Notes: a model not told the origin generated them from the letters alone. Numbered from the stretch's first letter, positions 18,666-26,625 are shown. The stretch is 64,000 nucleotides of DNA from an uncultured Acetatifactor sp. (GCA_947625675.1 CANQPH010000002.1:1-64000); one strand, 5' to 3'. Program-made: numbers and translations.

Positions 18666-19124
18666 AAATGACCCTCCTTCACTTCACAAAATGCGCAACA
18701 CTTGGTCAAATTGCACACTTTTTCTTTTTCTTCATATACATTATCGTACAGATTGCATCTGCATTCTATTTAATATCGAACATAAATTATGCAAAAACAA
18801 TCATTTAAAAAATAATCGGTTAAATTTATGTCAATTTGACTAATCCAGTTCTCTCTTTTTTTCATTCCCTGTGCAAAAACGCGGAACCAAGAAAGGACTA
18901 TTTCTTTCGTTTTATAAAGCAAATGACGGATTCTATTTTCTCTTCCATAATAAATTGCAAAAATTATCAAATATTGCTCTATTTATGATTATTTTATACA
19001 AATATTGCTTTTTCTTGTCCAAATTATCCAAAGATATCTTGCTTTTCAATTTTCTTAATGATAAAGTTAAGCTAATAGAGCGTCAAAGCAAAGGAATGCA
19101 TTCCTTTTTTACACAGGAGGAATC
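18666..19124. promoter_or_regulatory. AT-rich divergent control region between the importer operon and the AraC genes
   Basis: 459 bases without a gene. A TTGACA box lies on the minus strand at 18829-18834 with only a weak -10 about 17 bases further, a plausible importer promoter. AGGAGG precedes the AraC start at 19125. No exact operator repeat was recognised; AraC binding sites are expected here. Confidence 0.4.
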
Positions 19125-19997
19125 ATGGCAAACACGGTCTTTATTCCTTATCCTTCTTTATTTGTGGAATATTTGAGCAGTGATGACAAATATGACATGC
19201 ATGAACTGCAGTATCATGACGGTTTTGAGATATACCTGCAAACCAGGGGAGAAAGATATTTCTTTTTCCACAATGCGTTTCATTTGCTCAAGCCGGGGGA
19301 TTTCTGCCTGATCCGTCCGTTCGAGCTGCACTATTCCCAGAGCCAGACAGCGGAATATTACGGAAGATACGTGGTCAATTTCCCGGAGGATGAGTTGAAT
19401 CTGCTGCTCAGCCCCACCGAACAGCGGCAGCTGACCCGCAGTCTGGCCACGGGAGTCTATCATTTGGACGACTCTCAATATGAACAGATGCTTTCCATAC
19501 TGGCGGGCCTTGCGGTCTGCTACAAAAAGGATTTTTTCCTGGCGAACAAGCTGCAGTATTCCTATATCCTGCAGATGCTTTTGCTGGTCAGTAATTGTAC
19601 TTCCGGAGAAGGCAGCGCCCTTCCGCCGGAGCAGGAGTCCATCATCCATCCGGACATCCTGCAGGCCATCCGCTATATCCACAGGAATTACCAAAAGTCT
19701 CTGACCCTGGACGACGTCACAGAACAGGTGCACATGAGCAAATATTATTTCTGCAGAACCTTTCGGGAATCCACCGGCGTCACCTTCCTGGATTATCTGA
19801 ACAGCGTGCGCCTGATCAAGGCCCATCAGATGCTCCTGGAAACGGAACTGCCTCTGGCGGAAATTGCCGCCAGGACCGGCTTTTCCTCCACCCTCCATTT
19901 GTCCAGGGTGTTCCGGAACACGTACCAGGTGTCTCCGTCCGAATTCCGAAGGCTGCGCAGGGAAGCACAGAATACCGCCTTCCCTGAGAAGGAGTAA
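19125..19997 (+). CDS. AraC-family transcriptional regulator
   Basis: 290 residues. The N-terminal half is a cupin-like sensing domain with the segment FHLLKPGDFCLIRPFELHYS; the C-terminal 100 residues hold two helix-turn-helix motifs (LTLDDVTEQVHMSKYYFCRT and LAEIAARTGFSSTLHLSRVF). It is divergent from the importer operon and followed six bases later by a second AraC gene. Probably an activator of the pectin-type locus responding to an imported sugar; the ligand is unknown. Confidence 0.92.
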   Translation: MANTVFIPYPSLFVEYLSSDDKYDMHELQYHDGFEIYLQTRGERYFFFHNAFHLLKPGDFCLIRPFELHYSQSQTAEYYGRYVVNFPEDELNLLLSPTEQRQLTRSLATGVYHLDDSQYEQMLSILAGLAVCYKKDFFLANKLQYSYILQMLLLVSNCTSGEGSALPPEQESIIHPDILQAIRYIHRNYQKSLTLDDVTEQVHMSKYYFCRTFRESTGVTFLDYLNSVRLIKAHQMLLETELPLAEIAARTGFSSTLHLSRVFRNTYQVSPSEFRRLRREAQNTAFPEKE

Positions 19998-20003
19998 AGC
20001 ATC

Positions 20004-20987
20004 ATGCCAAAGAACAACAATCTCTCAGCAGAATATCGATATTATTTCCTGCCCAATCATTTTCCCGTGCTGCTTTTGTCCGGTCAGTTCTGGACTGTCT
20101 CTCCGGACCGGGAGGACAAGTCCCACTTCCATAATTGTATGGAGATCGGCCTGTGCGTGCACAACAGGGGAGAAATGGAGATCTACGGGGAGCGTTATCC
20201 TTACAGGAACGGGGACTTCACCGTGATTCCGAGGAACGTTCCCCACTCCACCTATGCCTATCCCGGGGAAAGCAGCCTGTGGTGCTACCTGATGATCGAT
20301 CCGGAAGAATTGTTCCACAATCTCTTTCCCGGCTCCTGGACAGGCTACGATCTCTATTCCGTACAGCTGCGGGGGGATCAGTATATCTTATACAAAGAAG
20401 ATTATCCGGAAATCTATGATTTGCTCCAACAGATCATAACCGAATTAAAAGAACAGAAGCCATCCTACCAGGCCGTCGTAAGGGGGCTGTTATTGGCTTT
20501 TTATATGAAAATTTTCCGGATCCAGAACGCCAGGGCGGGACAGAATGCGGGCGGCCTGCCCCGCCCTTCCGAAAGCAGGCTGATCATCGCCCCGGCCCTG
20601 GATTATATCGAGACCAATTACATGCAGCAGTTCACCGTGGAATTTCTGGCCGACCTGTGCCATTTCAGCGCCACTCATTTCCGCCGGGTCTTCCACGAGC
20701 TGATGGGAACCTCTCCCCTGGATTTTGTCAACACCACCAGGATCCTCAAGGCCTGCAATCTGCTGCGAAACACCAAGGACCCCGTGCTGAACATTTCCGA
20801 GGCCGTGGGGTTTCATTCCGTTTCCAGCTTTAACCGTCTCTTTATCCGCCTGATGGGCATCTCCCCCAGGGAATACCGCAGGAAAATGCGCTCTCCGGAG
20901 CTTCCCGCAGAAGGGCTGCGCTTCTCTCAGGAGAAGGAAAAAAGCGCCGAGAAGGGCCAGGCGGAAGAAGGCGGGACTCCCTCCTGA
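20004..20987 (+). CDS. AraC-family transcriptional regulator, second copy
   Basis: 327 residues. Cupin-like N-terminal domain (RYPYRNGDFTVIPRNVPHST), then the double helix-turn-helix (FTVEFLADLCHFSATHFRRV and LNISEAVGFHSVSSFNRLF). The C-terminal tail is charged and dispensable-looking. It starts six bases after the first AraC gene, so they are cotranscribed, but the two differ strongly and are not a recent duplication. It ends 17 bases from the convergent GH28 gene. Confidence 0.92.
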   Translation: MPKNNNLSAEYRYYFLPNHFPVLLLSGQFWTVSPDREDKSHFHNCMEIGLCVHNRGEMEIYGERYPYRNGDFTVIPRNVPHSTYAYPGESSLWCYLMIDPEELFHNLFPGSWTGYDLYSVQLRGDQYILYKEDYPEIYDLLQQIITELKEQKPSYQAVVRGLLLAFYMKIFRIQNARAGQNAGGLPRPSESRLIIAPALDYIETNYMQQFTVEFLADLCHFSATHFRRVFHELMGTSPLDFVNTTRILKACNLLRNTKDPVLNISEAVGFHSVSSFNRLFIRLMGISPREYRRKMRSPELPAEGLRFSQEKEKSAEKGQAEEGGTPS

Positions 20988-21004
20988 GGCCGGAGGCTTT
21001 CAAC

Positions 21005-22210
21005 TTAGTTTTTCGTGACGACCACGTTCGTCATCTGCAGGTCATCGATGTTTTTGACGAACATCTTTTGAGGGCCGGAAGCCTTCACGTTCTCCAGGAC
21101 GATATGGCGGGCGTGGCTTTCCGGCAGGCCGCACAGATAGACGGCGTACCCCGCCACCGTGTCCGCAGTGATGTCTTTGAAATAAATATCCTCCATGACG
21201 GGAGTGCTTTCATCCACGGGCAGCGGCGTATCCGCATCGAACTCTTCCGCCCCGTAAAAAGCATCCAGATAAATGGCTCCCCGGAACCACCTGGTCGCCC
21301 CGATGGAGGTATCTTTGTTCACCAGACTACAGTTTTCATAATGAACGTTCCGAATATAATTTCCCCGTCCCCGAACGGCTTTCACGCTGGCGATGCTGAA
21401 CGCATTCTCAAAAGTACAGTTGCGGACGTACACGTTCCGAACCCCGCCCGCCATCTCGCTCCCCATGGCCACGCCGAAACCGCTCAGGAACCGGCAGTTC
21501 TCAATGGTGATGTTCTCGGAAGGGATCCCCACTCTGCGCCCCTCTTCGTCTCTCCCGGATTTCACGGCGATGCAGTCATCCTGGCTGGCGATCAGACAGT
21601 TCCTAACGGAAACGTCCCGGCAGGAATCGATGTCCATGCCGTCCCCGTTGAAGATTCCCCGATACTTTTCCCCATTTTCATCATACTTGGTATGGATCTC
21701 CACTCCCTCGACCACCACGTTTCTGCAATAAAGCAGATGCAGGCACCAGGCCGGAGACTGCCGTATCACCACGTTGCGGATGGTCACGCCCTCCGTGTTG
21801 CGCAGGCACACCGCCCGCCCTCTTTTTCCCTTCTTCTCTTCCATTTCCTGGGCGAAAAGCACGGCGCCGTTGGCGTCGATCACGCCTCCCTCCCCATCGA
21901 TGACGATGTTCTCATGGGGAGCCCCGTCCGTATTGAGCAGGCTGGCGTAGCAGAGCTGGTCCAGCCCTTCAAAGGGATAGCCCATGACCGGAAAATCCTC
22001 CGCCCTGTCGCTGCCCAGAAGCCTGGCCCCTTTCTCCAAATACAGGGTCATATGGCTCTTTAAAAAAAGGGCCCCGCTGCGGAACGTCCCCGCCGGAACG
22101 ATGACGGTTCCGTTCTTTTCACAGAGATCGATGGCCCTCTGAATCGCCTTGGTGCAGACGGTGACACCGTCCCCCACCGCACCGTAATCCAAAATATTAT
22201 GATGAGACAT
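21005..22210 (-). CDS. GH28 polygalacturonase-type glycoside hydrolase
   Basis: 401 residues. Starts with the pectate-lyase/polygalacturonase fold motif NILDYGAVGDGVT. Catalytic GH28 motifs are visible: NGDGMDIDSC (NxD equivalent), SQDDCIAVKSG (paired aspartates), FGVAMGSEM, and GRGNYIRN near the usual RxK position. No signal peptide is present, so it likely trims imported galacturonate oligosaccharides in the cytoplasm. It is separated from the rest of the locus by the AraC pair and reads toward them. Confidence 0.93.
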   Translation of the reverse strand: MSHHNILDYGAVGDGVTVCTKAIQRAIDLCEKNGTVIVPAGTFRSGALFLKSHMTLYLEKGARLLGSDRAEDFPVMGYPFEGLDQLCYASLLNTDGAPHENIVIDGEGGVIDANGAVLFAQEMEEKKGKRGRAVCLRNTEGVTIRNVVIRQSPAWCLHLLYCRNVVVEGVEIHTKYDENGEKYRGIFNGDGMDIDSCRDVSVRNCLIASQDDCIAVKSGRDEEGRRVGIPSENITIENCRFLSGFGVAMGSEMAGGVRNVYVRNCTFENAFSIASVKAVRGRGNYIRNVHYENCSLVNKDTSIGATRWFRGAIYLDAFYGAEEFDADTPLPVDESTPVMEDIYFKDITADTVAGYAVYLCGLPESHARHIVLENVKASGPQKMFVKNIDDLQMTNVVVTKN

Positions 22211-22228
22211 GGATATCCTCCGTTTATT

Positions 22229-22633
22229 TTACTGCTTCGCCTGCGCCATGGAGAACAATGCGTCCTGCAATATTTTTGAAAAATTCAGGTTATTTTTTTC
22301 TGCAAAAGTATTGAGCCAAGCCGGTATTGTCAAATTTTTCCTTACCGCTTTGTCCCCATACCTTTCAGCATAGCTGTCCATATCAAGCAAGATCATGTTC
22401 ACCATGCTTCCCGCCTCTGCCGTTACACCATCATACGGAGTCGCTTCTGGAATCTTTCTCCCGTCTTCCAATTCTCCCAAGATCCAACCGCTTGCTGCAT
22501 CAATTCCCATCTCAATAGCTTCTTCCAGATTATCGCCCCCAGTCACACATCCTGGCAAATCTGGGAACTCCACCACATAACCACCACTTCCATCAGAAAA
22601 CGGCTTAAATACTGCTGGATATACTAATTTCAT
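22229..22633 (-). CDS. hicB: HicB-family antitoxin
   Basis: 134 residues. The N-terminal partial RNase-H-like fold (MKLVYPAVFKPFSDGSGGYV, then EFPDLPGCVTGG) and a C-terminal DNA-binding helix-turn-helix of the HicB type (IPAWLNTFAEKNNLNFSKIL) are clear. It neutralises the HicA mRNA interferase encoded 29 bases upstream and represses the shared promoter. Order toxin then antitoxin is usual for the family. It lies just outside the left attachment site of the island, next to what looks like an older integration remnant. Confidence 0.93.
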   Translation of the reverse strand: MKLVYPAVFKPFSDGSGGYVVEFPDLPGCVTGGDNLEEAIEMGIDAASGWILGELEDGRKIPEATPYDGVTAEAGSMVNMILLDMDSYAERYGDKAVRKNLTIPAWLNTFAEKNNLNFSKILQDALFSMAQAKQ

Positions 22634-22662
22634 GTTTCTTTCACTCCCTTCTAACCACAGAT

Positions 22663-22845
22663 CTATAACCCCGCCTGCCTCATTATTGGCTTAACGATAT
22701 CTGGGTGTATATCTTTACCCGCATGCTCCGGCACCGTCACCTTCCCAGACTTAACGGGATGCAGATATTGGTGGTGCGAGCCTTTCTGCTTTACCTCATA
22801 CCATCCATCGCTCTTTAATATTTTGTCAATCTCTCTAAACCGCAT
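22663..22845 (-). CDS. hicA: HicA-family mRNA interferase toxin
   Basis: 60 residues, a full-length HicA. The double-stranded-RNA-binding-like fold carries the catalytic histidine in GSHHQYLHP, and the C-terminal segment ends in DIVKPIMRQAGL. It cleaves mRNA and is silenced by HicB. A strong promoter with a palindromic spacer lies 54-82 bases upstream of the start. Confidence 0.93.
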   Translation of the reverse strand: MRFREIDKILKSDGWYEVKQKGSHHQYLHPVKSGKVTVPEHAGKDIHPDIVKPIMRQAGL

Positions 22846-22898
22846 CCGTTTGCCTCTTCAAAATTATTTCGTTTCCTTTGTACACAATCTCTAATTAC

Positions 22899-22927
22899 AT
22901 TGTACTGCGCATAATACGCATTGTCAA
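22899..22927 (-). promoter_or_regulatory. hicAB promoter with a probable HicB operator
   Basis: TTGACA (22922-22927), 17-base spacer, TACAAT (22899-22904) on the minus strand. The spacer contains the near-palindrome TGCGTATTATGCGCA, a natural site for autorepression by HicB. Confidence 0.6.
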
Positions 22928-23031
22928 GTGTTTATGTTTATTTTGCTCAATTTTCTACAAGTTTCCCATTATGTATTTGTGTGCTCATGGTAAAATTAAG
23001 GGTTTCCGCTGACAATTCACATCAACGGAAA

Positions 23032-23063
23032 CCCTTATTTTAAGCCATTTCTTTAGAACTTAC
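23032..23063. repeat. Left attachment repeat (attL core)
   Basis: 32 bp identical to 35385-35416. Homology extends leftward with scattered mismatches through a terminator-like hairpin (22998-23036) to about 22975, mirroring the right end. Confidence 0.75.
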
Positions 23064-23069
23064 AAATCG

Positions 23070-23138
23070 TTTCTTTAGAACCGTCCAGCCTTTGCCGCTT
23101 CTTCGATGGAAACGAGAAGGCCTTATTTTAAGCCATTT
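23070..23138. repeat. Vestigial second copy of the GGGtGRT gene 3' end inside the left end
   Basis: On the minus strand this reads SIEEAAKAGRF followed by a stop, nearly the C-terminus of the target gene (SIEEAAKAGKF), with the next block at 23121-23138 again matching the attachment core. It looks like an extra or older attachment site. Confidence 0.6.
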
Positions 23139-23191
23139 GCAGGCTATTTGTGTGCTACCCGTGTGTTATGTACCGCAATAATATACCACTA

Positions 23192-24085
23192 TTAAACACT
23201 TAAAACACCTTTATATCTTTTTTCCATTTCCATTTTTTGTAAGGCTATGTATTCAACAACGGATGTAAAATCATGCTCCTTGTATGATCTTGCACCGGCT
23301 CTAAACATTCTTGAATCCAGTTCTTCCAGCCGTTCCCTTATCTCCCGATTAGCCTTTCCTGTTCTTAATTTCCGGAGTCCATTGTTCTTTAATGTCCTTA
23401 CATAAGAAACGCACGCCCCTGTTTCCCTGGCTATTTGCGCAATAGATTTTCCGTCTTTATAATGCTGTTTAATGATGTTCTGTTGCTGCTTATCAGTAAA
23501 ACGATCTACAATATCCCACAAGGTATTTTCTTCATATTTAGAATATAATCCTTCTACAACTTCATTTTCCAGGTTATATCCTGTTTCCAGTGTGTCCAAT
23601 AATAATAAATCTTCTTCATCATTCACTGGAGCATCTACGCTCATTATACCTTTCATGCAGATTTGTAATTTCCGTAACTCTTTAAAGGATATCCCCATGT
23701 ACTCGGCTATTTGTTTGTTTGTAGGCTCCATCCCATAAGCCTGTTGATACTTTTCAACGTCCTTTTTGTAACGAATTATCTCTTGTTTTATATTATCCGG
23801 GATTTTTAATACAGACCCTTTTCTTCCTATGTACCTTGAAACCTGCTGTTTTATCCAATATCTTGCATAAGTCATAAATAACACATTTTCAGAGGATTCA
23901 TAATGTTTCACAGCTTCTACTAATCCAAAATAAGCTTCCTGCAGCAAATCCTCCCCCGAATCATAACCCGTATACGGAAGAATGTATTTCCTGATCAAAG
24001 GCAGATTAGCTAAATACAAACGTTCCATATTATCCGTTACATTAATACCGTTTCTTATTTCTTCAACAATTTGCTCATTTGTCAT
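23192..24085 (-). CDS. Sigma-70-family RNA polymerase sigma factor in the island
   Basis: 297 residues from the ATG at 24083-24085 (AAAGGTGG about nine bases upstream). Region 2 is clear in DSGEDLLQEAYFGLVEAVKH and FMTYARYWIKQQVSRYI; region 3 in KQIAEYMGISFKELRKL; region 4 in KSIAQIARETGACVSYVRTL. It is the leftmost gene of the island and could redirect host polymerase to island or helper-phage promoters. Resident promoters for it were not identified. It differs from the housekeeping factor in lacking region 1 and in its long C-terminal tail. Confidence 0.88.
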   Translation of the reverse strand: MTNEQIVEEIRNGINVTDNMERLYLANLPLIRKYILPYTGYDSGEDLLQEAYFGLVEAVKHYESSENVLFMTYARYWIKQQVSRYIGRKGSVLKIPDNIKQEIIRYKKDVEKYQQAYGMEPTNKQIAEYMGISFKELRKLQICMKGIMSVDAPVNDEEDLLLLDTLETGYNLENEVVEGLYSKYEENTLWDIVDRFTDKQQQNIIKQHYKDGKSIAQIARETGACVSYVRTLKNNGLRKLRTGKANREIRERLEELDSRMFRAGARSYKEHDFTSVVEYIALQKMEMEKRYKGVLSV

Positions 24086-24265
24086 TGAATTGCATCCACC
24101 TTTCAATTATAATTTTTTTAGTGGATGCTTATCTACAAAGGGAAGTCTATTTTCGCTGTCGGACTTCCCTTAAATTATAGCAAATAAAACCGGCATATAC
24201 AATACTAACTTTATACACCGGTTTTAGCCTTATTTTTTTTTCAACATTTCCTTGCGTGAGATTCT

Positions 24266-24451
24266 TTATTTTTCCTTTTTGCCACTCCTTCCCCTTTTCT
24301 GGACTCCATCCTTATCATGCTCAATCGCTGTGCTTGTGTAGTCAAAGACTATGTCAAGAATCACCGGCTTTTTGATATTCGTCACCATTCCAATCAGTGC
24401 TATCTTTTTGCGAAAAAAATCATTTTCCTGGCCAATTTCGCTTTTAATCAT
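24266..24451 (-). CDS. Small hypothetical protein, third of a coupled trio
   Basis: 61 residues, charged, no recognised domain. Its ATG overlaps the stop of the preceding small gene as ATGA, so it belongs to a translationally coupled trio (24839 to 24266). Confidence 0.5.
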   Translation of the reverse strand: MIKSEIGQENDFFRKKIALIGMVTNIKKPVILDIVFDYTSTAIEHDKDGVQKRGRSGKKEK

Positions 24452-24648
24452 GAAGTTTGCCCCTTTCCTTTTTCCTGCTTCTCTTTATCGTAGTTAACTG
24501 CGGCTGTCACGTAATGCCGCAACTTGTCCACGGTTTCCGGGTGCTTTATGTCCATAATTGCTTGAATCATCTCCATCTTTCTTTTTAAGAATATATTTTT
24601 CAGTTCAGCCTCAGCCAACATTTCGCTTGCAAGTGTCTGTTTTTTCAT
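24448..24648 (-). CDS. Small hypothetical protein, second of a coupled trio
   Basis: 66 residues, mostly helical and highly charged, starting MKKQTLASEMLAEAEL. Stop overlaps the next start by four bases; its own start overlaps the previous stop by one. No domain recognised. The middle part (IQAIMDIKHPETVDKL) resembles the corresponding part of the third gene (IGMVTNIKKPVILDIV), so these two may be old duplicates. Confidence 0.5.
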   Translation of the reverse strand: MKKQTLASEMLAEAELKNIFLKRKMEMIQAIMDIKHPETVDKLRHYVTAAVNYDKEKQEKGKGQTS

Positions 24649-24839
24649 TAAGACTCACCACCTTTCAAAATCTTTACGGCAGTTTCAAAACCGCAATACC
24701 ATTCAAACCGTGTCACTTCCCCGATATACGAATCAAAGGCATTTTCCAACTTTGTTAATGCCGTTCTCAAAGAATCTGGTGCACCAGTCGAATCTTCAAG
24801 GAAATCGCTGTATGCCTTGTTAATGTCGATTTTTTTCAT
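24648..24839 (-). CDS. Small hypothetical protein, first of a coupled trio
   Basis: 63 residues starting MKKIDINKAYSDFLED, acidic and helical, resembling small phage proteins with a C-terminal FETAVKIL helix. No domain recognised. First gene of the coupled trio. Confidence 0.5.
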   Translation of the reverse strand: MKKIDINKAYSDFLEDSTGAPDSLRTALTKLENAFDSYIGEVTRFEWYCGFETAVKILKGGES

Positions 24840-24931
24840 TTTTCCTCTTTTCCAGTGGTATATCTTGTGTTAAAATAACAATGTAACCACTAAATGTTGT
24901 GTTGGAGTTGCCGCTCTAGCAGGGGCATTTT

Positions 24932-25270
24932 TTATGCTTCAATCGGTCTGGTTTGGCTTTTTCCAAAAAATACTGCATTGTAAGTTGCGCCGTCCCCTCT
25001 GCTGCCCCAAATTAATTCTGTGCTAAACAGAGCCTTCGCCCCATGAACCACTTCATGACCAAGCGCCTTCCAGTTTGCCCAGGTGTTTACTTCCTCGCCG
25101 ATTCCGGCTGCTACTTTCGCCCGCTCAATGCGCCTAGCGTTCTCCTCCTTCGCCTTTTCAGAAAGCCATGAGCGGTGTAGGCATTCACCGAATCGAAGCC
25201 CCTTTTCCCTGTTTTTTCTGAATAACTGCCAAGCCTTTTCCATGATGTGTCGCAGATTGTATTTCCTCAT
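24932..25270 (-). CDS. Hypothetical mobile-element protein
   Basis: 112 residues with AGGAG six bases before the ATG. The pattern IMEKAWQLFRKNREKGLRFG followed by CLHRSWLSEKAKEEN looks like a small protein often seen in Clostridia phages and integrative elements, but no function is assigned. Its promoter (25422-25450) faces the ribbon-helix-helix gene and contains one of the three operator copies. Confidence 0.6.
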   Translation of the reverse strand: MRKYNLRHIMEKAWQLFRKNREKGLRFGECLHRSWLSEKAKEENARRIERAKVAAGIGEEVNTWANWKALGHEVVHGAKALFSTELIWGSRGDGATYNAVFFGKSQTRPIEA

Positions 25271-25421
25271 TCTTTGCTCCTTTCCCGGCAGCCCCAGGTG
25301 GCCTTAAGTTTATCTCTAGGCTCTTGCCATCGCTTTCAGTTTCTTATCCACCTGGTGTTATGGGGTTCTTATTTCCCTTTCGGTACTTTGTCCACCTCGC
25401 TGCCCCTCTCTTGATGATATT

Positions 25422-25450
25422 AGTATAACATATGGGCACACATATGTCTA
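25422..25450 (-). promoter_or_regulatory. Promoter of the 25270-24932 gene
   Basis: TAGACA (25445-25450), 17-base spacer, TATACT (25422-25427) on the minus strand. The first operator palindrome (25429-25446) fills the spacer. Confidence 0.55.
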
Positions 25451-25510
25451 TCGGCAATCTATACAAATATATGGGCACATATTTGTTGATATTGCATATG
25501 GACACATATA
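25429..25510. repeat. Three operator repeats between divergent promoters
   Basis: Copies of TATGGGCACAtAT: 25429-25446 (CATATG-GGCACA-CATATG), 25464-25485 (CAAATAT...ATATTTG) and 25495-25510 (with GGACACA). Two are palindromic at their ends. Probable binding sites of the ribbon-helix-helix protein encoded at 25600. Confidence 0.65.
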
Positions 25511-25527
25511 TTTACTGATGATATAAT
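25499..25527 (+). promoter_or_regulatory. Promoter of the ribbon-helix-helix gene
   Basis: TGGACA (25499-25504), 17-base spacer, TATAAT (25522-25527). The third operator copy covers the -35 box, which predicts autorepression. Confidence 0.6.
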
Positions 25528-25599
25528 TTCATTGTATGGTGGAAAAGGGCACCCTTATTCTGCCACGCCTAATTACTTGCAAAGAAAGAAGGAAAAACA

Positions 25600-25821
25600 A
25601 TGCCAACAGAAAAGAAAAGCACATATACTGGACAAACGGAAGCACGGAGAAGAGCCAGCGCAAAATATCTTCATGAAGTAGTGGAAGATATCCGAATCCG
25701 TGTCCCAAAAGGTGAAAAAGCAAAAATACAAGCCCATGCAGAAAAACAGGGGGAAAGCATGAATGCGTTTGTTTACCGTGCCATCCAGCAGACGATGGAG
25801 CATGATCTGGAAGCCGAATAG
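25600..25821 (+). CDS. Arc-like ribbon-helix-helix DNA-binding protein
   Basis: 73 residues. The pattern DIRIRVPKGEKAKIQAHAEK followed by QGESMNAFVYRAIQQTME is a ribbon-helix-helix core (beta strand RIRVP, helix, SMNAFVYRAI). It reads against most island genes and lies just downstream of three operator-like repeats that overlap its own promoter and the divergent one. It is likely a local repressor. It could alternatively be an antitoxin-type protein lacking a toxin. Confidence 0.8.
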   Translation: MPTEKKSTYTGQTEARRRASAKYLHEVVEDIRIRVPKGEKAKIQAHAEKQGESMNAFVYRAIQQTMEHDLEAE

Positions 25822-26129
25822 GCAGTAGGCAGCAGCCTGATTTCTTACGGCAATAACCTTATTCCAATGGGAACTAATTAGATGTCCGTTTTTCGGACTT
25901 TTCAAACGATTTGCACAGAATTATAGGTAATTAAAGATGTTGGGATTATTCCTCTATTTCACCTAAATGACCCGCAAATGGCAATTTGAGTATATTTACA
26001 CACTTTCCAGGAAAGTGATCTTTTAAAAGGAGTTATATGTTTCAGATAAAACGGACCCAAAATGACACAATTAGACTATAAATTTGAAGCTTAGATATCT
26101 TTTCATAAAAACCGTTACAAAAAAAACGC
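25822..26129. other. Intergenic stretch, nothing recognised
   Basis: About 300 AT-rich bases between the ribbon-helix-helix gene and the antitoxin RNA promoter. No gene, repeat or hairpin of note was seen. Confidence 0.5.
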
Positions 26130-26158
26130 TTGAATCCTGCTGCTGAATGTGTTATGAT
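26130..26158 (+). promoter_or_regulatory. Promoter of the putative antitoxin RNA
   Basis: TTGAAT (26130-26135), 17-base spacer, TATGAT (26153-26158). Confidence 0.65.
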
Positions 26159-26164
26159 AAGCAT

Positions 26165-26252
26165 AAAGGAAGCAACCGCCCACAAGGTGGGTTGGCTTTG
26201 TTATGAGTTAGAAAACCACCCGTTCACTCGGCCAAAGTTTAGGGGTGGTTTT
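26165..26252 (+). ncRNA. Putative antitoxin small RNA of a Fst/TxpA-like type I system
   Basis: Begins just after a strong promoter. It forms a hairpin AAGCAACC-CCCAC/GTGGG-TTGGCTT (26170-26199) and ends in a terminator AAAACCACCC (26212-26221) with GGGTGGTTTT (26243-26252). The convergent toxin mRNA would read through and use the same hairpin in reverse, as RNA I and RNA II do in par(pAD1). Short similar blocks (CAAC-n-GCC, CCACCC) recur in the toxin leader near 26390-26410 and could provide pairing. The RNA is predicted only. Confidence 0.6.
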
Positions 26253-26261
26253 TCTATGTGC

Positions 26262-26354
26262 TTACTTACAAAATGAAAAAATGAATGTAAGTAATGCCAA
26301 AAGGAAAATACCAAAGGTCAGTATATCCTTGAAATCAAAGTGATGATTATCCAT
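26262..26354 (-). CDS. Holin-like type I toxin peptide (Fst/TxpA/Hol_Tox-like)
   Basis: 30 residues: a short polar start MDNHHFDFKD then a single hydrophobic helix ending FIFSFCK. This is the form of the small holin-like toxins of Firmicutes type I toxin-antitoxin loci. GGAGGTGA lies five bases before the ATG at 26352-26354; an in-frame ATG five codons upstream is part of the ribosome binding site region and less likely. The long structured leader back to the promoter at 26426-26454 and the convergent small RNA support the call. The peptide should insert in the cell membrane. Confidence 0.75.
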   Translation of the reverse strand: MDNHHFDFKDILTFGIFLLALLTFIFSFCK

Positions 26355-26425
26355 AGGCGTCACCTCCATTCTGATTAGAATAAGAGGCCAACAGCCACCC
26401 TGCAACACGGTTGTTCCTGTAACGG

Positions 26426-26454
26426 ATTATACCATAAGTTCAAGTGCAGGACAA
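26426..26454 (-). promoter_or_regulatory. Toxin promoter with extended -10
   Basis: TTGTCC (26449-26454), 17-base spacer, TGG-TATAAT (26426-26431) on the minus strand, about 70 bases before the toxin start. Confidence 0.65.
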
Positions 26455-26625
26455 GCTTCTTTTTCCTGTTATGAGTATTAAGAAGGCGCCTTTTTCTTTT
26501 TTGAGGCAATTTCCGCCACTTATCGCCCCGGAGAACATACCCGCCCCCTTAGACCCCTACCACACCCTTGCAATACAAATAAAAAATGCTCCCCATTCAG
26601 TTAACGGTTCGCCCTTTCTATCATT

